From positions 248,001 through 312,000 of the forward strand of contig NZ_FCOC02000004.1 in assembly GCF_001544455.2 (NCBI RefSeq): a stretch of 64,000 nt of DNA. The letters run 5' to 3'. Below the pieces are notes generated by a model. That model saw only the letters and a program-made list of their open reading frames with translations, had not been told where the DNA came from and ran no database searches. Made by a program: the position numbers and the translations under genes. This stretch comes from Caballeronia sordidicola. Lineage in GTDB: Bacteria; Pseudomonadota; Gammaproteobacteria; Burkholderiales; Burkholderiaceae. Positions 7,537-14,914 of this stretch are shown one piece after another (the first letter of the stretch is position 1; every line of letters starts with the position of its first letter).

Positions 7537-8067
7537 ATGGCTATTACGGCTAGGACCGACCGTTCCGTCAAATTTTCACCGCCGCGAAAAATGAAAAGCG
7601 GGTTTTCCGCCCGACACGTTTTCGCATGTAAGAGTTACAACGGCAAAATCGGCAACCCTGGCAAGCGGGCGCTAAATAAAGACGAGCCAAACTTTGGTCT
7701 CGCAACGAATATCGAGTGTCCTGTCTGGGTTTTGGGGTATGCGGCAGAGATGTGGGACCGCGTAGCGCCCGCGCTATGCGCGAACAAAATCATGCAGGTG
7801 ACCGATCTGCACAACCTCGAAGTCTTCTGCATGGCGTACGGGCGGTTGCGGCTGGCAGAAGAGGACATGAGCCGGAACGGAATTGTTGTCGCAGGCGCGC
7901 AAGGCGGCCCGATGAAGAATCCGGCTGCGACCGTAGCGAATGAAGCGGCTCGGCAGATGGCGACGTTTGGCGCGCTGCTCGGGCTTGATCCATCCAGCCG
8001 CCAGAGCATGACCGGCGGCAAGAAAAAAGACAGCGGCAATCCTTTCGCCGCATTGCTCGGCGGCTAA
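7537..8067 (+). CDS. Phage terminase small subunit (P27 family)
   Basis: This 176-residue protein contains the family's GNPGKRALNKDEP motif (about residues 42-54), CPVWVLGYAAEMWDRVAP, and a C-terminal helical region (NPAATVANEAARQM) typical of P27-type small terminases, which recognise the packaging site on phage DNA. Translation may start at ATG 7537 or at ATG 7591 (MKSG), which is closer to the usual family start. The region before GNPGKR is not typical and may have mutated. The next gene follows after 5 bp. Confidence 0.8.
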   Translation: MAITARTDRSVKFSPPRKMKSGFSARHVFACKSYNGKIGNPGKRALNKDEPNFGLATNIECPVWVLGYAAEMWDRVAPALCANKIMQVTDLHNLEVFCMAYGRLRLAEEDMSRNGIVVAGAQGGPMKNPAATVANEAARQMATFGALLGLDPSSRQSMTGGKKKDSGNPFAALLGG

Positions 8068-8072
8068 ACCTG

Positions 8073-8830
8073 ATGGCGACAACGATTTCGCGAGTGGAGC
8101 GAGGGCTCCAGTTCGCGCGTGATGTCGTGCGTGGGAAGAAACCTGCCGGTCGGCTTGTCGTGCTCGCGTGTCAGCGGCATCTCGACGACATCGCGGCGAG
8201 CCGGAAGAAAGAATTCAAGTGGAAGTTTGATGCGGCGGCAGCCGAACGGAAGATCGCGCTGATCGAACTGATGCCGCACGTGAAAGGCGAGTGAGGCTTC
8301 AAACGTCAGCTCGTGACGCTCGAGCCGTGGCAGATATTCGGCTTGATGGTCACATTTGGGTGGTTGAGCAAGCGCACGGGGAAGCGGCGCTTCCGTGAAA
8401 GCTACTGGGAAGTGCCCCGGAAGAACGGCAAGTCGGTGATCGCGGCCGGCGTCGGACTCGGCATGTTCCTGATGGACGATGAATTCGGCGCGGAAGTGTA
8501 CGCCGGCGCGACCACGGAAAAGCAGGCGTGGGAGGTTTTCAGGCCCGCGCGGCTGATGGTAAAGCGTTCGCAACTGCTGATTGACGCGGCAGGAATCGAG
8601 GTGAACGCCTCGAATTTGAATAAGCCGGCCGATGGAAGTCGCTTTAAGCCGCTAATTGGCAATGCGGGTGACGGATCCTCTCCATCATGCGCGATCGTCG
8701 ACGAGTATCACGAGCACGACAGTTCCGCGCTCTACGAAACCATGTTGACCGGCATGGGGGCTCGGCGGCAGCCATTGATGTTCATCATCACGACCGCCGG
8801 CGCGAACATTGAAGGGCACGGTCTGGACGC
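8073..8830 (+). pseudogene. Phage terminase large subunit, nonsense-interrupted and 3'-truncated
   Basis: The frame starts MATTISRVERGLQFARDVV and stops at TGA 8292-8294. The same frame resumes immediately with [18 protein letters not shown], then the ATPase region ([17 protein letters not shown] as the Walker [11 protein letters not shown] as the Walker B), so the TGA replaces a Trp-type codon. The coding text ends after TTAGANIEG near 8815-8830, where it passes abruptly into lysozyme sequence. The nuclease domain and about half of the normal protein are missing. The prophage cannot package DNA with this copy. Confidence 0.8.
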
Positions 8831-9129
8831 AAGCACGCGCCGATGCTCGCCTTACCGCTGATCTGCTTCGCTTCGGCGCCGCCGTCGATAGCCTGGTCAA
8901 AGTGCCGCTCTCGCCGCAACAGAAAGCCGCGATCGTGGACTTCACGTTCAATCTCGGCTCCGGAAATCTCCAATCCTCGACGCTGCTGAAGCTGCTAAAC
9001 GCCGGCGATTATGCCGGCGCGGCGAACGAATTTCCAAAGTGGAATCTTGCGTCAGGCAAGGTCATGGCAGGCCTGGTCACGCGTCGCGCGCGCGAGCGCA
9101 GTCTTTTTCTAATCGGAGCATGGAGATGA
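8830..9129 (+). pseudogene. Phage lysozyme (endolysin), 5'-truncated
   Basis: Frame 1 carries the C-terminal two thirds of a phage T4/P21-type lysozyme (glycoside hydrolase 24): LVKVPLSPQQKAAIVDFTFN, then NAGDYAGAANEFPKWN and GLVTRRARERSLF. The N-terminal part with the catalytic Glu is absent, replaced by terminase sequence at about 8815-8830. It therefore cannot cut peptidoglycan. It marks the right edge of a deletion that removed everything normally found between terminase and the lysis genes. Confidence 0.75.
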
Positions 9130-9581
9130 TCACGATCATCGTTGGATTCATCGTCGCTCACATCGGCGCGATCGGCGCGGCTCTTGTCGCCGCGGGCAGC
9201 GTTTTGTTCGCTTGGGTTAAGACAAAGGGTGCGCAAACGACTGTCGCGCAAACCAAAGAACAAGCGCAATCCAAGGTCGATGTGGCCAACGCGAATGCAC
9301 AGGTCGCGATCGATAACCTCAACGCGCGCAAGACGGCCGACGTCCAGGCGGACGCCGATGCGGCAAAGATTGCGGCCACAGCCGCGCAGGAGAGAACGAA
9401 TGTTGAAAACGATCAAGCTGCTCTCAGCGACGACGCTGCTCGCGACAATCTGCTCAGCCATGCTCCACGGTTCAGCCGGCAGCAATCCAGGCACCGGTCA
9501 AGGAAGTTCCGGGACCGATCCGGGTCGTGGATAACTCGTGCATCTGGTTCAAGCCAGAAACGCCGACGGATAACGATGTGA
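9120..9581 (+). CDS. Rz-type inner-membrane spanin candidate (prophage lysis)
   Basis: The frame starts with one transmembrane segment (ITIIVGFIVAHIGAIGAALV), followed by a charged, helical, Ala/Lys/Gln-rich periplasmic part (TTVAQTKEQAQSKVDVANAN), as in phage i-spanins that join the inner and outer membranes at lysis. It overlaps the lysozyme remnant by 10 nt and contains the start of an Rz1-type gene in another frame, the classical nested layout. The last 35 residues (Arg/Ser-rich) look like out-of-frame sequence, so the true C-terminus may have been altered by the indel that affects the nested gene. Confidence 0.6.
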   Translation: MEMITIIVGFIVAHIGAIGAALVAAGSVLFAWVKTKGAQTTVAQTKEQAQSKVDVANANAQVAIDNLNARKTADVQADADAAKIAATAAQERTNVENDQAALSDDAARDNLLSHAPRFSRQQSRHRSRKFRDRSGSWITRASGSSQKRRRITM

Positions 9582-9673
9582 AGGTGATGTCGCGCGGCTT
9601 GGTCGATCAGATCACGAACAATCTAAAGGTCGGGATTGAGCACTGCGGCTGGAAGATGGCGGCGCCAAAGTAA
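9400..9673 (+). pseudogene. Rz1-type outer-membrane spanin lipoprotein, frameshifted
   Basis: From ATG 9400, frame 1 gives a signal peptide (MLKTIKLLSATTLLATICSA). Frame 2 then gives the expected mature part (CSTVQPAAIQAPVKEVPGPI, then VVDNSCIWFKP), ending at TAA 9671-9673. Joined, they make a short Pro-rich lipoprotein like phage Rz1. As sequenced, frame 1 stops at 9534 and frame 2 has no start, so one indel near 9455-9462 has broken the gene. It nests inside and extends past the Rz-like frame. Confidence 0.55.
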
Positions 9674-9694
9674 TCATCAACGCTTCTTTGGCGC
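9662..9694. terminator. Hairpin between convergent genes
   Basis: GCGCCAAAG (9662-9670) pairs with CTTTGGCGC (9686-9694) around a 15-nt loop. It straddles the ends of the rightward lysis genes and the leftward gene that stops at 9677. No strong T run. Confidence 0.4.
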
Positions 9695-9922
9695 TTGCAT
9701 AAGATCGATTGCCTGCACGACCAGGGCGGCGGATTTAGCTGCGCGATCTTCTAAGTCTCCAATTTGAGCCAGCAAATCCGCTTGCCGCTTTGCCAAAGCA
9801 TCGAAGGCTTCCAGAGCTTGGGCTTTGCTGTGCTCGAGCTCGTGCATATCCTCGTGGTGGTGCGACTCGTCCTCGAAGAACATCTCGATGTATCGGCGCA
9901 GATCTTCACTCGTGCATGCCAT
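9677..9922 (-). CDS. Small coiled-coil hypothetical protein
   Basis: This 81-residue protein starts MACTSEDLRRYIEMFFEDES and contains a His-rich patch (HHHED) and a long helical, heptad-like stretch (ALEAFDALAKRQADLLAQIG). GGGAGA lies upstream of ATG 9922, which is preferred to the longer frame from 9961. It is the last gene of the leftward accessory cluster. No function recognised; it may be a small coiled-coil partner protein. Confidence 0.55.
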   Translation of the reverse strand: MACTSEDLRRYIEMFFEDESHHHEDMHELEHSKAQALEAFDALAKRQADLLAQIGDLEDRAAKSAALVVQAIDLMQAPKKR

Positions 9923-9948
9923 CGCCCGTCTCCCTGCCTCTCGGCAAC

Positions 9949-10206
9949 TCAATCTCGCCACCAGCCTTTGTTGGGAACAATATCAGGTGCGCTGGCGCCG
10001 GGTTCTGTTGGCTCATCGCCGGTTATTCGCGTTGAAAATAGCCGCCACCGCGTTTCTTTTGGCTCGGTGAAGCCATGCTTTCTACACCAGCGTTTAGTCA
10101 ATACCGTGGCGTAATGCTGGGCATCTGCGCCGTCCATGCACTCGCTCAATATCGCTGTTCGCTCAGCCCAGAACTCCGCCGCGTTCGAACCGTCGTCGTC
10201 CTCCAT
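9949..10206 (-). CDS. Small hypothetical protein under a LexA box
   Basis: The predicted product has 85 residues (MEDDDGSNAAEFWAERTAIL...), with no recognised domain. The frame is open upstream to 10254, but those codons would run through a LexA operator at 10221-10240. The start at ATG 10206, 14 bp from the operator, is therefore more likely. This placement suggests that the gene is switched on by DNA damage, together with the downstream coiled-coil gene at 9677. Inference only: no function can be assigned. Confidence 0.5.
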   Translation of the reverse strand: MEDDDGSNAAEFWAERTAILSECMDGADAQHYATVLTKRWCRKHGFTEPKETRWRLFSTRITGDEPTEPGASAPDIVPNKGWWRD

Positions 10207-10220
10207 GATGCACCCACATA

Positions 10221-10240
10221 TACTGTATGGATGTACAGTG
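10221..10240. promoter_or_regulatory. LexA (SOS) box
   Basis: CTGT-N8-ACAG at 10223-10238 (CTGTATGGATGTACAG), preceded by TA and followed by TG. This matches the E. coli/proteobacterial SOS box pattern. It lies 14 bp before the start at 10206 on the minus strand and shares its unusual GGAT core with the box at 12509-12528. Confidence 0.75.
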
Positions 10241-10379
10241 TATCGCGACATCAAAAAGCGCCTGATTTTCAGGCGATACCTCGCCCAAGCGATGGTCTAG
10301 GCCCCGAGATTTCCCATAAGGGACCGCGCGACGCTGTTCGCGATCGTCTTTATGACTTGGTTGTTGTCCGACACTTTTC

Positions 10380-10664
10380 TTATGCGTCTGACTTAATCCA
10401 CTTGTTTAGCTCTGGTCGCATGGAAAAACGTGGCGCGGCAAACCAGTGGCGAAGCTCTTCCTCCCACTTGTCCACCAGGTAATCGCTAAGCTCAAACTCG
10501 TCATCAGGCGCGCCGCTTCCATCTTCGTGCAGAAAAAAATAGACGACACGCGTGCCGTCCCAATATGCACCTAGAAAGTCGGCAAGCAACGCCATTGTGC
10601 CGGGAGGCTGGGAGCGCAGTAGCGAGGTAAGGATTGCGTCGATTTCAGCATAGTGCAGTTGCAT
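10380..10664 (-). CDS. Small hypothetical protein, paralog of the 10925-11203 product
   Basis: This 94-residue acidic protein begins at MQLHYAEIDAIL; AAGGAG lies six bases upstream of ATG 10664. Its C-terminus (RHWFAAPRFSMRPELNKWI) closely parallels that of the next gene upstream (VAWMESPRYGLRSDLEKWI), and both have a central FF/FW...DGSG...(E/D)F(E/D)L block. The two are therefore diverged duplicates in the same leftward cluster. No family recognised. Confidence 0.6.
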   Translation of the reverse strand: MQLHYAEIDAILTSLLRSQPPGTMALLADFLGAYWDGTRVVYFFLHEDGSGAPDDEFELSDYLVDKWEEELRHWFAAPRFSMRPELNKWIKSDA

Positions 10665-10924
10665 GTCAGTCTCCTTGGGCAATATGGAGGGAGCAGGAAC
10701 TGAGCCGGGGCTTGCGTGACCACGCGCAATTGCCGTCTGGAGCCGTGCGATCTCTCGATTCGGAAATTGTTCGGGCTGTTACGGGTGCAGAATGGGTCGC
10801 GTGCGCAAGATACGGCTTTAGCGGCGACCGCAGTTTCGAGGTAGCTAGCCGATTACTCGCAGAATTCGAGAAGACGCAATCTTCTTTAAAAGTTGCCGCG
10901 AGGCTGTCTTCGGCGCTGTTGCCT

Positions 10925-11203
10925 TCACTCGTAAATCCACTTTTCCAGATCAGACCGTAATCCGTATCGCGGAGATTCCATCCAAGCTACTAGGTCGGCG
11001 TGCAGGCGGTTGCACGTACGTTCGTCGAGGTCGAATTTGTCGTACGACTCGCCACTGCCATCGTTTCGTAGTTCGGCACCTTTTGCCCACTGACCATCCC
11101 AAAACACAATGGTGTGCTCATTAAGCTCCGCGGTCGTACAGCGCGGCATGCCTCGAAGCAGCGTTGCCAAATGAGCCTGAAACGCCACACATCCCATATC
11201 CAT
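10925..11203 (-). CDS. Small hypothetical protein, paralog of the 10380-10664 product
   Basis: This 92-residue protein from ATG 11203 has GGAG seven bases upstream. It has the same plan as its neighbour: an N-terminal helix, a central VFWDGQWAKGAELRNDGSGE block, then a helix ending in a PRYGLRSDLEKWI signature. About 260 bp of apparently non-coding DNA separate the pair. It is divergent from the SRAP gene at 11332. Function unknown; an intact tandem duplication suggests selection. Confidence 0.6.
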   Translation of the reverse strand: MDMGCVAFQAHLATLLRGMPRCTTAELNEHTIVFWDGQWAKGAELRNDGSGESYDKFDLDERTCNRLHADLVAWMESPRYGLRSDLEKWIYE

Positions 11204-11331
11204 GGTCGAACTCCGGTGAATGTCGAAAGTTTCGGCACCAGAGCAAACGGCGTGCCTTTAATCGTCGATGGGATGGACCAGGATCGACCTTGACACGGCC
11301 TCTCCGCTAAGATGGTGCAAGGAGGCGATTT

Positions 11332-12006
11332 ATGTGCGCAAACTACGACCCGGCAGCCGAGATCGACTTCGAGGCATTCAGCCAATTTCCGAAGCCGAAT
11401 TTTGATTACCCGGTCGAAACGTGGAAGGACTATCTCGCGCCGATCCTGCGTGCGAATGCCGGCGACTGCCTGACAGAGCCAGCCACCTTCGGCATGGTCC
11501 CGCGTGCGCACATCCCGGCAGGTGTGAAGTTGTTTGACACCATGAACGCCCGTGCGGAATTGGTGGGAGAGAAGCGAAGCTTTTCGGGACCGTGGAAGAA
11601 GCTACAGCTTTGCTTGATTCCGTGCCGTAGTTTTCATGAGCCGAGCTACGAAACCGGCTCTGCGGTGCGCTGGCGCATTGGCTTGGCATCGGGTGAGCCG
11701 CTCGCTATTGCTGGACTATGGCGTGAATGGCTAGAGCCGGAAGGCGTGGCGCTGTCGTTCACCATGTTGACCGTGAATTCCGACGACCACGCGTTGATGC
11801 GCCGATTCCATAAACCTGGCGCTGAAAAGCGGTCTGTGGTGATCCTTCGGCCCGAACAGTACGACGACTGGCTGTCGTGCCGCTCAACGGATGAGGCCCG
11901 CTCGTTCCTGAACCTTTACCCATCCCATGAGATGACATCGGCGCCGGCACCGATTCCGCCACGAAGGAAAAAGGTCGACTCTGGCGACACTGACACTCTG
12001 TTGTAG
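11332..12006 (+). CDS. SOS response-associated peptidase-fold (SRAP, YedK/HMCES) protein
   Basis: This 224-residue protein begins Met-Cys (MCANYDP). Once Met is removed the Cys becomes the N-terminal residue that, in YedK/HMCES, forms a thiazolidine crosslink with abasic sites in single-stranded DNA. Other SRAP features are present: NARAE (about 69-73), PCRSFHEPSY, AGLWREW and the closing FTMLTVNSDDHALMRRFH with its conserved His. AAGGAGG lies six bases before ATG 11332. The enzyme protects abasic sites at forks. I see no LexA box directly in front, unlike two neighbours, but it sits within the SOS-flavoured cluster. Confidence 0.85.
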   Translation: MCANYDPAAEIDFEAFSQFPKPNFDYPVETWKDYLAPILRANAGDCLTEPATFGMVPRAHIPAGVKLFDTMNARAELVGEKRSFSGPWKKLQLCLIPCRSFHEPSYETGSAVRWRIGLASGEPLAIAGLWREWLEPEGVALSFTMLTVNSDDHALMRRFHKPGAEKRSVVILRPEQYDDWLSCRSTDEARSFLNLYPSHEMTSAPAPIPPRRKKVDSGDTDTLL

Positions 12007-12029
12007 AGCAGCCAGTGCTTTGTTAGAGC

Positions 12030-12057
12030 AAAAAGCCCCGTGGTTTTACGAACGGGG
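12030..12057 (-). terminator. Rho-independent terminator (leftward)
   Basis: Read on the minus strand, CCCCGT and ACGGGG (12052-12057 and 12036-12041 on the plus strand) form a stem followed by CTTTTTG. It would end leftward transcripts from the gene at 12234-12488. Confidence 0.55.
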
Positions 12058-12233
12058 AGCTCGGCAATCCCTGAGCGCACCATCGCCGAATAAGGACGGT
12101 AGAACGATAACGCGTCGGCCGAAATTTCGTGACAACGTCTTGCGCAACAGAATCTGCAAAACCTGAAACGTTCGTTGCCGAGTCACGGAAATCGCTTATT
12201 CGAGTCAGGCGGCGCAGGAGGTGGTTTTGCCCC

Positions 12234-12488
12234 CTAAAGTCCAGACCTTCCTCGCGCCTCAGCCAACAGTAAGTACAGTGAGTGCAGCCCTACCAGCTGA
12301 CTGCCGGTTTCGTCTTTCCAAGCCCTGTTGATCACTTCCCGGTATCCCTCGGCTCGATCGATCACGCGCCTCAGATGCTCAATCTCAAGGATCAAGCGCC
12401 GCACCTGTTTATCAGGATACGCAGCCCACAACCGACGCAGCTCTGCATATGTGGGCGCTTCAAAGGGAGGAAGTGGCTTATAGGACAC
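12234..12488 (-). CDS. Small hypothetical protein under a LexA box
   Basis: This 84-residue protein (MSYKPLPPFEAPTYAELRRL...) has a helical, Arg-rich middle (RRLILEIEHLRRVIDRAEGY). The start is GTG 12488, with AGGG upstream. The LexA operator at 12509-12528 lies 20 bp before it, so it should be induced by DNA damage. Downstream there is a leftward terminator at 12030-12057, so it is probably a single-gene unit. The family is not recognised; it may bind a repair or phage protein, but nothing in the sequence says which. Confidence 0.6.
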   Translation of the reverse strand: MSYKPLPPFEAPTYAELRRLWAAYPDKQVRRLILEIEHLRRVIDRAEGYREVINRAWKDETGSQLVGLHSLYLLLAEARGRSGL

Positions 12489-12508
12489 GGAACCCTGTCC
12501 CTAAAAAA

Positions 12509-12528
12509 TACTGTATGGATATACAGTA
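12509..12528. promoter_or_regulatory. LexA (SOS) box
   Basis: CTGTATGGATATACAG at 12511-12526 (CTGT-N8-ACAG), flanked by TA on both sides, is a near-perfect SOS operator. It lies 20 bp upstream of GTG 12488 on the minus strand and 13 bp beyond the stop of the upstream membrane-protein gene. Confidence 0.8.
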
Positions 12529-12541
12529 TAAGCCACGGAAA

Positions 12542-13150
12542 TCATGGCACTACAATTGCCCTGAAAGCGATCCAACCTCCGGCAAAAAAAGACGCGTATG
12601 AGGCAACTCCCAAGGCGATTGAGACCCATTGAATACGGGAGCCCCATCTATGCCAATAGGGCGGTGCGTTAGGTAGAACCGCGTTGCCATAGGCCGCCTG
12701 CGACAAATACCGCATAGCGGTGGATGTGCCCGCAGATCCGGCTCCAATCATGAACACAAACAGTGCGCCGCCCACCTTCGTCAAAATCGAGGTCAATGGC
12801 GGACCGTCCAATTTGGTTACGGCATTTCCGACAAATGCAAGCATGGCAACCGCCGCACCTCCGTTTAGCAATATGGCCGACTTCAATGCGGTCTGACCCG
12901 CCTCGATGACCGCTTTAAACATCTCTATGGTCATTCCCGACTGAGCAGACAACTGCGTCTTCCATACTTCCAGCTGATGCTGCGCTTGCGCCTCGGTGAC
13001 TTGCGGGGGAAATGATTCTTGCTCTAAAGCGGTCGCGAGAATTTCGTCGATATAGGTTTGCATGTTGGGTACTGCAATTACCGTCTGTCCTGCCTCAGCG
13101 CATTGGTCAACCGCTGCTTTGATTTGTTGAATGACCTCGGAGGTTTTCAT
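12542..13150 (-). CDS. Membrane protein of unknown function
   Basis: This 202-residue protein has a soluble helical N-terminal half (TSEVIQQIKAAVDQCAEAGQ) and about three to four transmembrane segments from roughly residue 90 (SAILLNGGAAVAMLAFVG, ILTKVGGALFVFMIGAG, WVSIALGVASYASFFAGG). Start ATG 13150. It stands at the right end of the prophage-like accessory cluster, upstream of the LexA-controlled small gene, but its own promoter region has no LexA box. The N-terminal coil plus membrane tail recalls small effector or holin-like proteins, but I do not recognise a family. Confidence 0.6.
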   Translation of the reverse strand: MKTSEVIQQIKAAVDQCAEAGQTVIAVPNMQTYIDEILATALEQESFPPQVTEAQAQHQLEVWKTQLSAQSGMTIEMFKAVIEAGQTALKSAILLNGGAAVAMLAFVGNAVTKLDGPPLTSILTKVGGALFVFMIGAGSAGTSTAMRYLSQAAYGNAVLPNAPPYWHRWGSRIQWVSIALGVASYASFFAGGWIAFRAIVVP

Positions 13151-13749
13151 GGTCTCATTATTTTTTAACGGTGATGTATGGAAGCCTGAAATTTCAAGTG
13201 TAACTCACGCCCAAACTTGCCCGAGCACACGCAGCAGTTCATCCAAAACGCCACTGTAAGTGCTTGTTTTTCTATGTCACGTCGTTTGGTATTTTAGTAG
13301 TACTAAATAATGGAAAAAATGGTGTCAACCTCTTGAAAATAAAGGCTTAACATGGTTCGCTCGGCATTTCCTTGAACAGGATGTTCACGCCGACGTAATC
13401 GATAGTGTCCACGTCGAGAAGAGACATGGTAGTTCCCCAGCGCCCGATGCCGGGCAAAGATTGCAGGCGCGTATTGTAATGGACTGCGTCATCCCAAATA
13501 AGTACGCGGGGCGTGATTGCAACGGTGTACGACGCTCGAATGTGATGCCGTTCATCGCGCTTTGAAATTGACTATTTTAAAGGAGTTAAAAAACGATGAT
13601 CGTGAATAGGAGAATACCTAAAAATACCCCGAATCAATTGACAGCGCTCATCTCGAAAAACAAACTGGGGTCACGTTATTGAACAGTTTGTGCGATTGAA
13701 TACCGGACGGCGCACGAGCAAGCCATCATAGTCCGGCAGGAGCAGCAAC
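13151..13749. other. AT-rich intergenic stretch with a gene remnant
   Basis: This 600-bp region lacks an intact gene. It holds a palindrome TTTAGTA-G-TACTAAA at 13293-13307, which could be a regulator site, and a leftward open stretch at 13347-13571 listed separately. Its base composition is AT-rich compared with both sides. It marks the change from prophage accessory genes to ordinary chromosomal genes. No tRNA or attachment repeat is visible. Confidence 0.5.
13347..13571 (-). pseudogene. Remnant of a hypothetical protein gene (no start codon)
   Basis: Leftward frame, open for about 75 codons and reading protein-like: SKRDERHHIRASYTVAITPR, then VLIWDDAVHYNTRLQSLPGI and MSLLDVDTIDYVGVNILFKE, ending in TAA (complement of 13347-13349). 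No good start exists before the upstream stop (complement of 13572-13574); an internal ATG would leave only 26 residues. The text looks too regular to be random, so I read it as the 3' part of a decayed gene. Family not recognised. Confidence 0.35.
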
Positions 13750-14265
13750 ATGAAATCGAAGTACAAAAAGTCCCTCAAGGCAACCATGATCGCGGCAGCG
13801 TCCCTAGTCCTGGCGACAAGCGCATTTGCGGCGTCGATCGACGGCACCGTAATGGTACGCGTCGGTGGCAGAGTGCAATCAGTGGACGCGAATATGCATC
13901 GCGTGACCGTCATCAACGCCCAGGGCGCCACGGAATCGTTCCAGGTAGGTGCAAGTGTCTCTGATCTTAACAAGCTTAGGGCGGGCACCAATGTAGTGGG
14001 CACGACCGCTCGTCCCGTTCGGCTCACTGTGCTTGAATCGTCAAGGCTCGCCGCGGTGCCCTCGCAAAACGGCAATGAAACTATCGCCCAGGTGACGAGC
14101 GTGGACAGTCAGCGTGGTTCCTTGACGCTCAAGGACACGTTGGGAGCCGAATTGACGGTGCAAGCGAACTCGCCCGGATCGGTCGCCGCCGTTGCGCCTG
14201 GTACGCGCGTACTTGTCAATGCAGTCAATCCCGCTTTGCTGGCTAACGGCCAAGCCCTCCAGTAA
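13750..14265 (+). CDS. Exported protein with two repeated beta-type domains
   Basis: This 171-residue protein has a signal peptide (MKSKYKKSLKATMIAAASLV, cut near AFAAS). The mature part repeats one plan twice: (I/V)xSVDxxxxxxT(V/L)xxxxG followed by a GTxVxV-like closing strand (about residues 41-95 and 113-160). This is reminiscent of DUF5666-type small beta domains. AGGAGC lies before ATG 13750. It resembles the 16977-17564 product in plan. Likely periplasmic; role unknown. Confidence 0.6.
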   Translation: MKSKYKKSLKATMIAAASLVLATSAFAASIDGTVMVRVGGRVQSVDANMHRVTVINAQGATESFQVGASVSDLNKLRAGTNVVGTTARPVRLTVLESSRLAAVPSQNGNETIAQVTSVDSQRGSLTLKDTLGAELTVQANSPGSVAAVAPGTRVLVNAVNPALLANGQALQ

Positions 14266-14321
14266 GCAGTCGGATTCCTCCGATAGCGGGGCATGCAGTA
14301 AGGCTCCATGATGCAAGCTTC

Positions 14322-14354
14322 GTTGGTCATCCAGATCCCCGCTGGATGACCAAC
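14322..14354. terminator. 13-bp perfect hairpin
   Basis: GTTGGTCATCCAG (14322-14334) and its exact complement (14342-14354) enclose a 7-nt loop, 57 bp after the stop of the exported protein gene. No T run, so it may act as an RNA-stabilising hairpin rather than an intrinsic terminator. Confidence 0.45.
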
Positions 14355-14447
14355 GGTGAATCGTCCGGTTCGCTTTCGGTCGATTCAGCTTCTTAGGAAG
14401 CGCGGCGGAGCAGCAGTCAAAGTACCTCTGCGACCAAGCGTCGTCGC

Positions 14448-14486
14448 AAAAAAATCCACCCGGTGCAAGCCGAATGGATTTTTTTT
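14448..14486. terminator. Bidirectional intrinsic terminator
   Basis: AAAAAAATCCA (14448-14458) pairs with TGGATTTTTTT (14475-14485), with T runs on both strands. Confidence 0.6.
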
Positions 14487-14914
14487 ACTCAAAAGTCCAA
14501 GCTCATATTTTTATAAGGATAACAAACCAAATAAACAAATCCTTTGCTTTAGCATTGATCAAATACTGGCTTGGCCTTGCAAAGAATTCCCGACGGTTTG
14601 CATGCTTGGTCGGAATGGTGATGCGCAGGATAAGCGCCGACTCATACGTTGCCAGGGGCATGCAAGCGCAAAGAGTTCGTTTGAAAAACGCGTGCTGATT
14701 TGCATCTTACGTTTGTGCTACACGCTTTTTAAAAGAGTTGGTTAATATACGTTCGCGTATCTGTCGGCCCACGCATAAGGCTTACGAGCCTTACAATTCT
14801 CTCGCGGGGTCCGCTGACACGCAGCGAAGCATGCAGTTCCAGCAGGACAAAGGCGGTGGACGCCGTTGGCGCTGCCGCACCAAAAATAAACCGCTTCTCG
14901 TGGAGAATCTCGTT

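Larger units (their letters stand above)
14266..14914. other. Intergenic region with two hairpins, no convincing gene
   Basis: These 650 bp hold two strong hairpins (14322-14354 and 14448-14486) and then AT-rich DNA leading to the promoter region of the gene at 14915. A 129-codon open frame (14356-14745) crosses both hairpins, has no ribosome site, and reads as random basic sequence, so I do not call it a gene. Confidence 0.5.

Noticed and set aside
12542-13150. LexA control of the membrane protein gene
   Set aside because: The box at 12509-12528 lies after this gene's stop and before the next gene, so it serves the downstream gene.
2661-13571. Prophage attachment repeats
   Set aside because: No exact direct repeat bracketing the phage genes could be identified by eye, so the borders are given by gene content only.
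14356-14745. 129-codon open frame
   Set aside because: Crosses two strong hairpins, has no ribosome site and no protein-like character.
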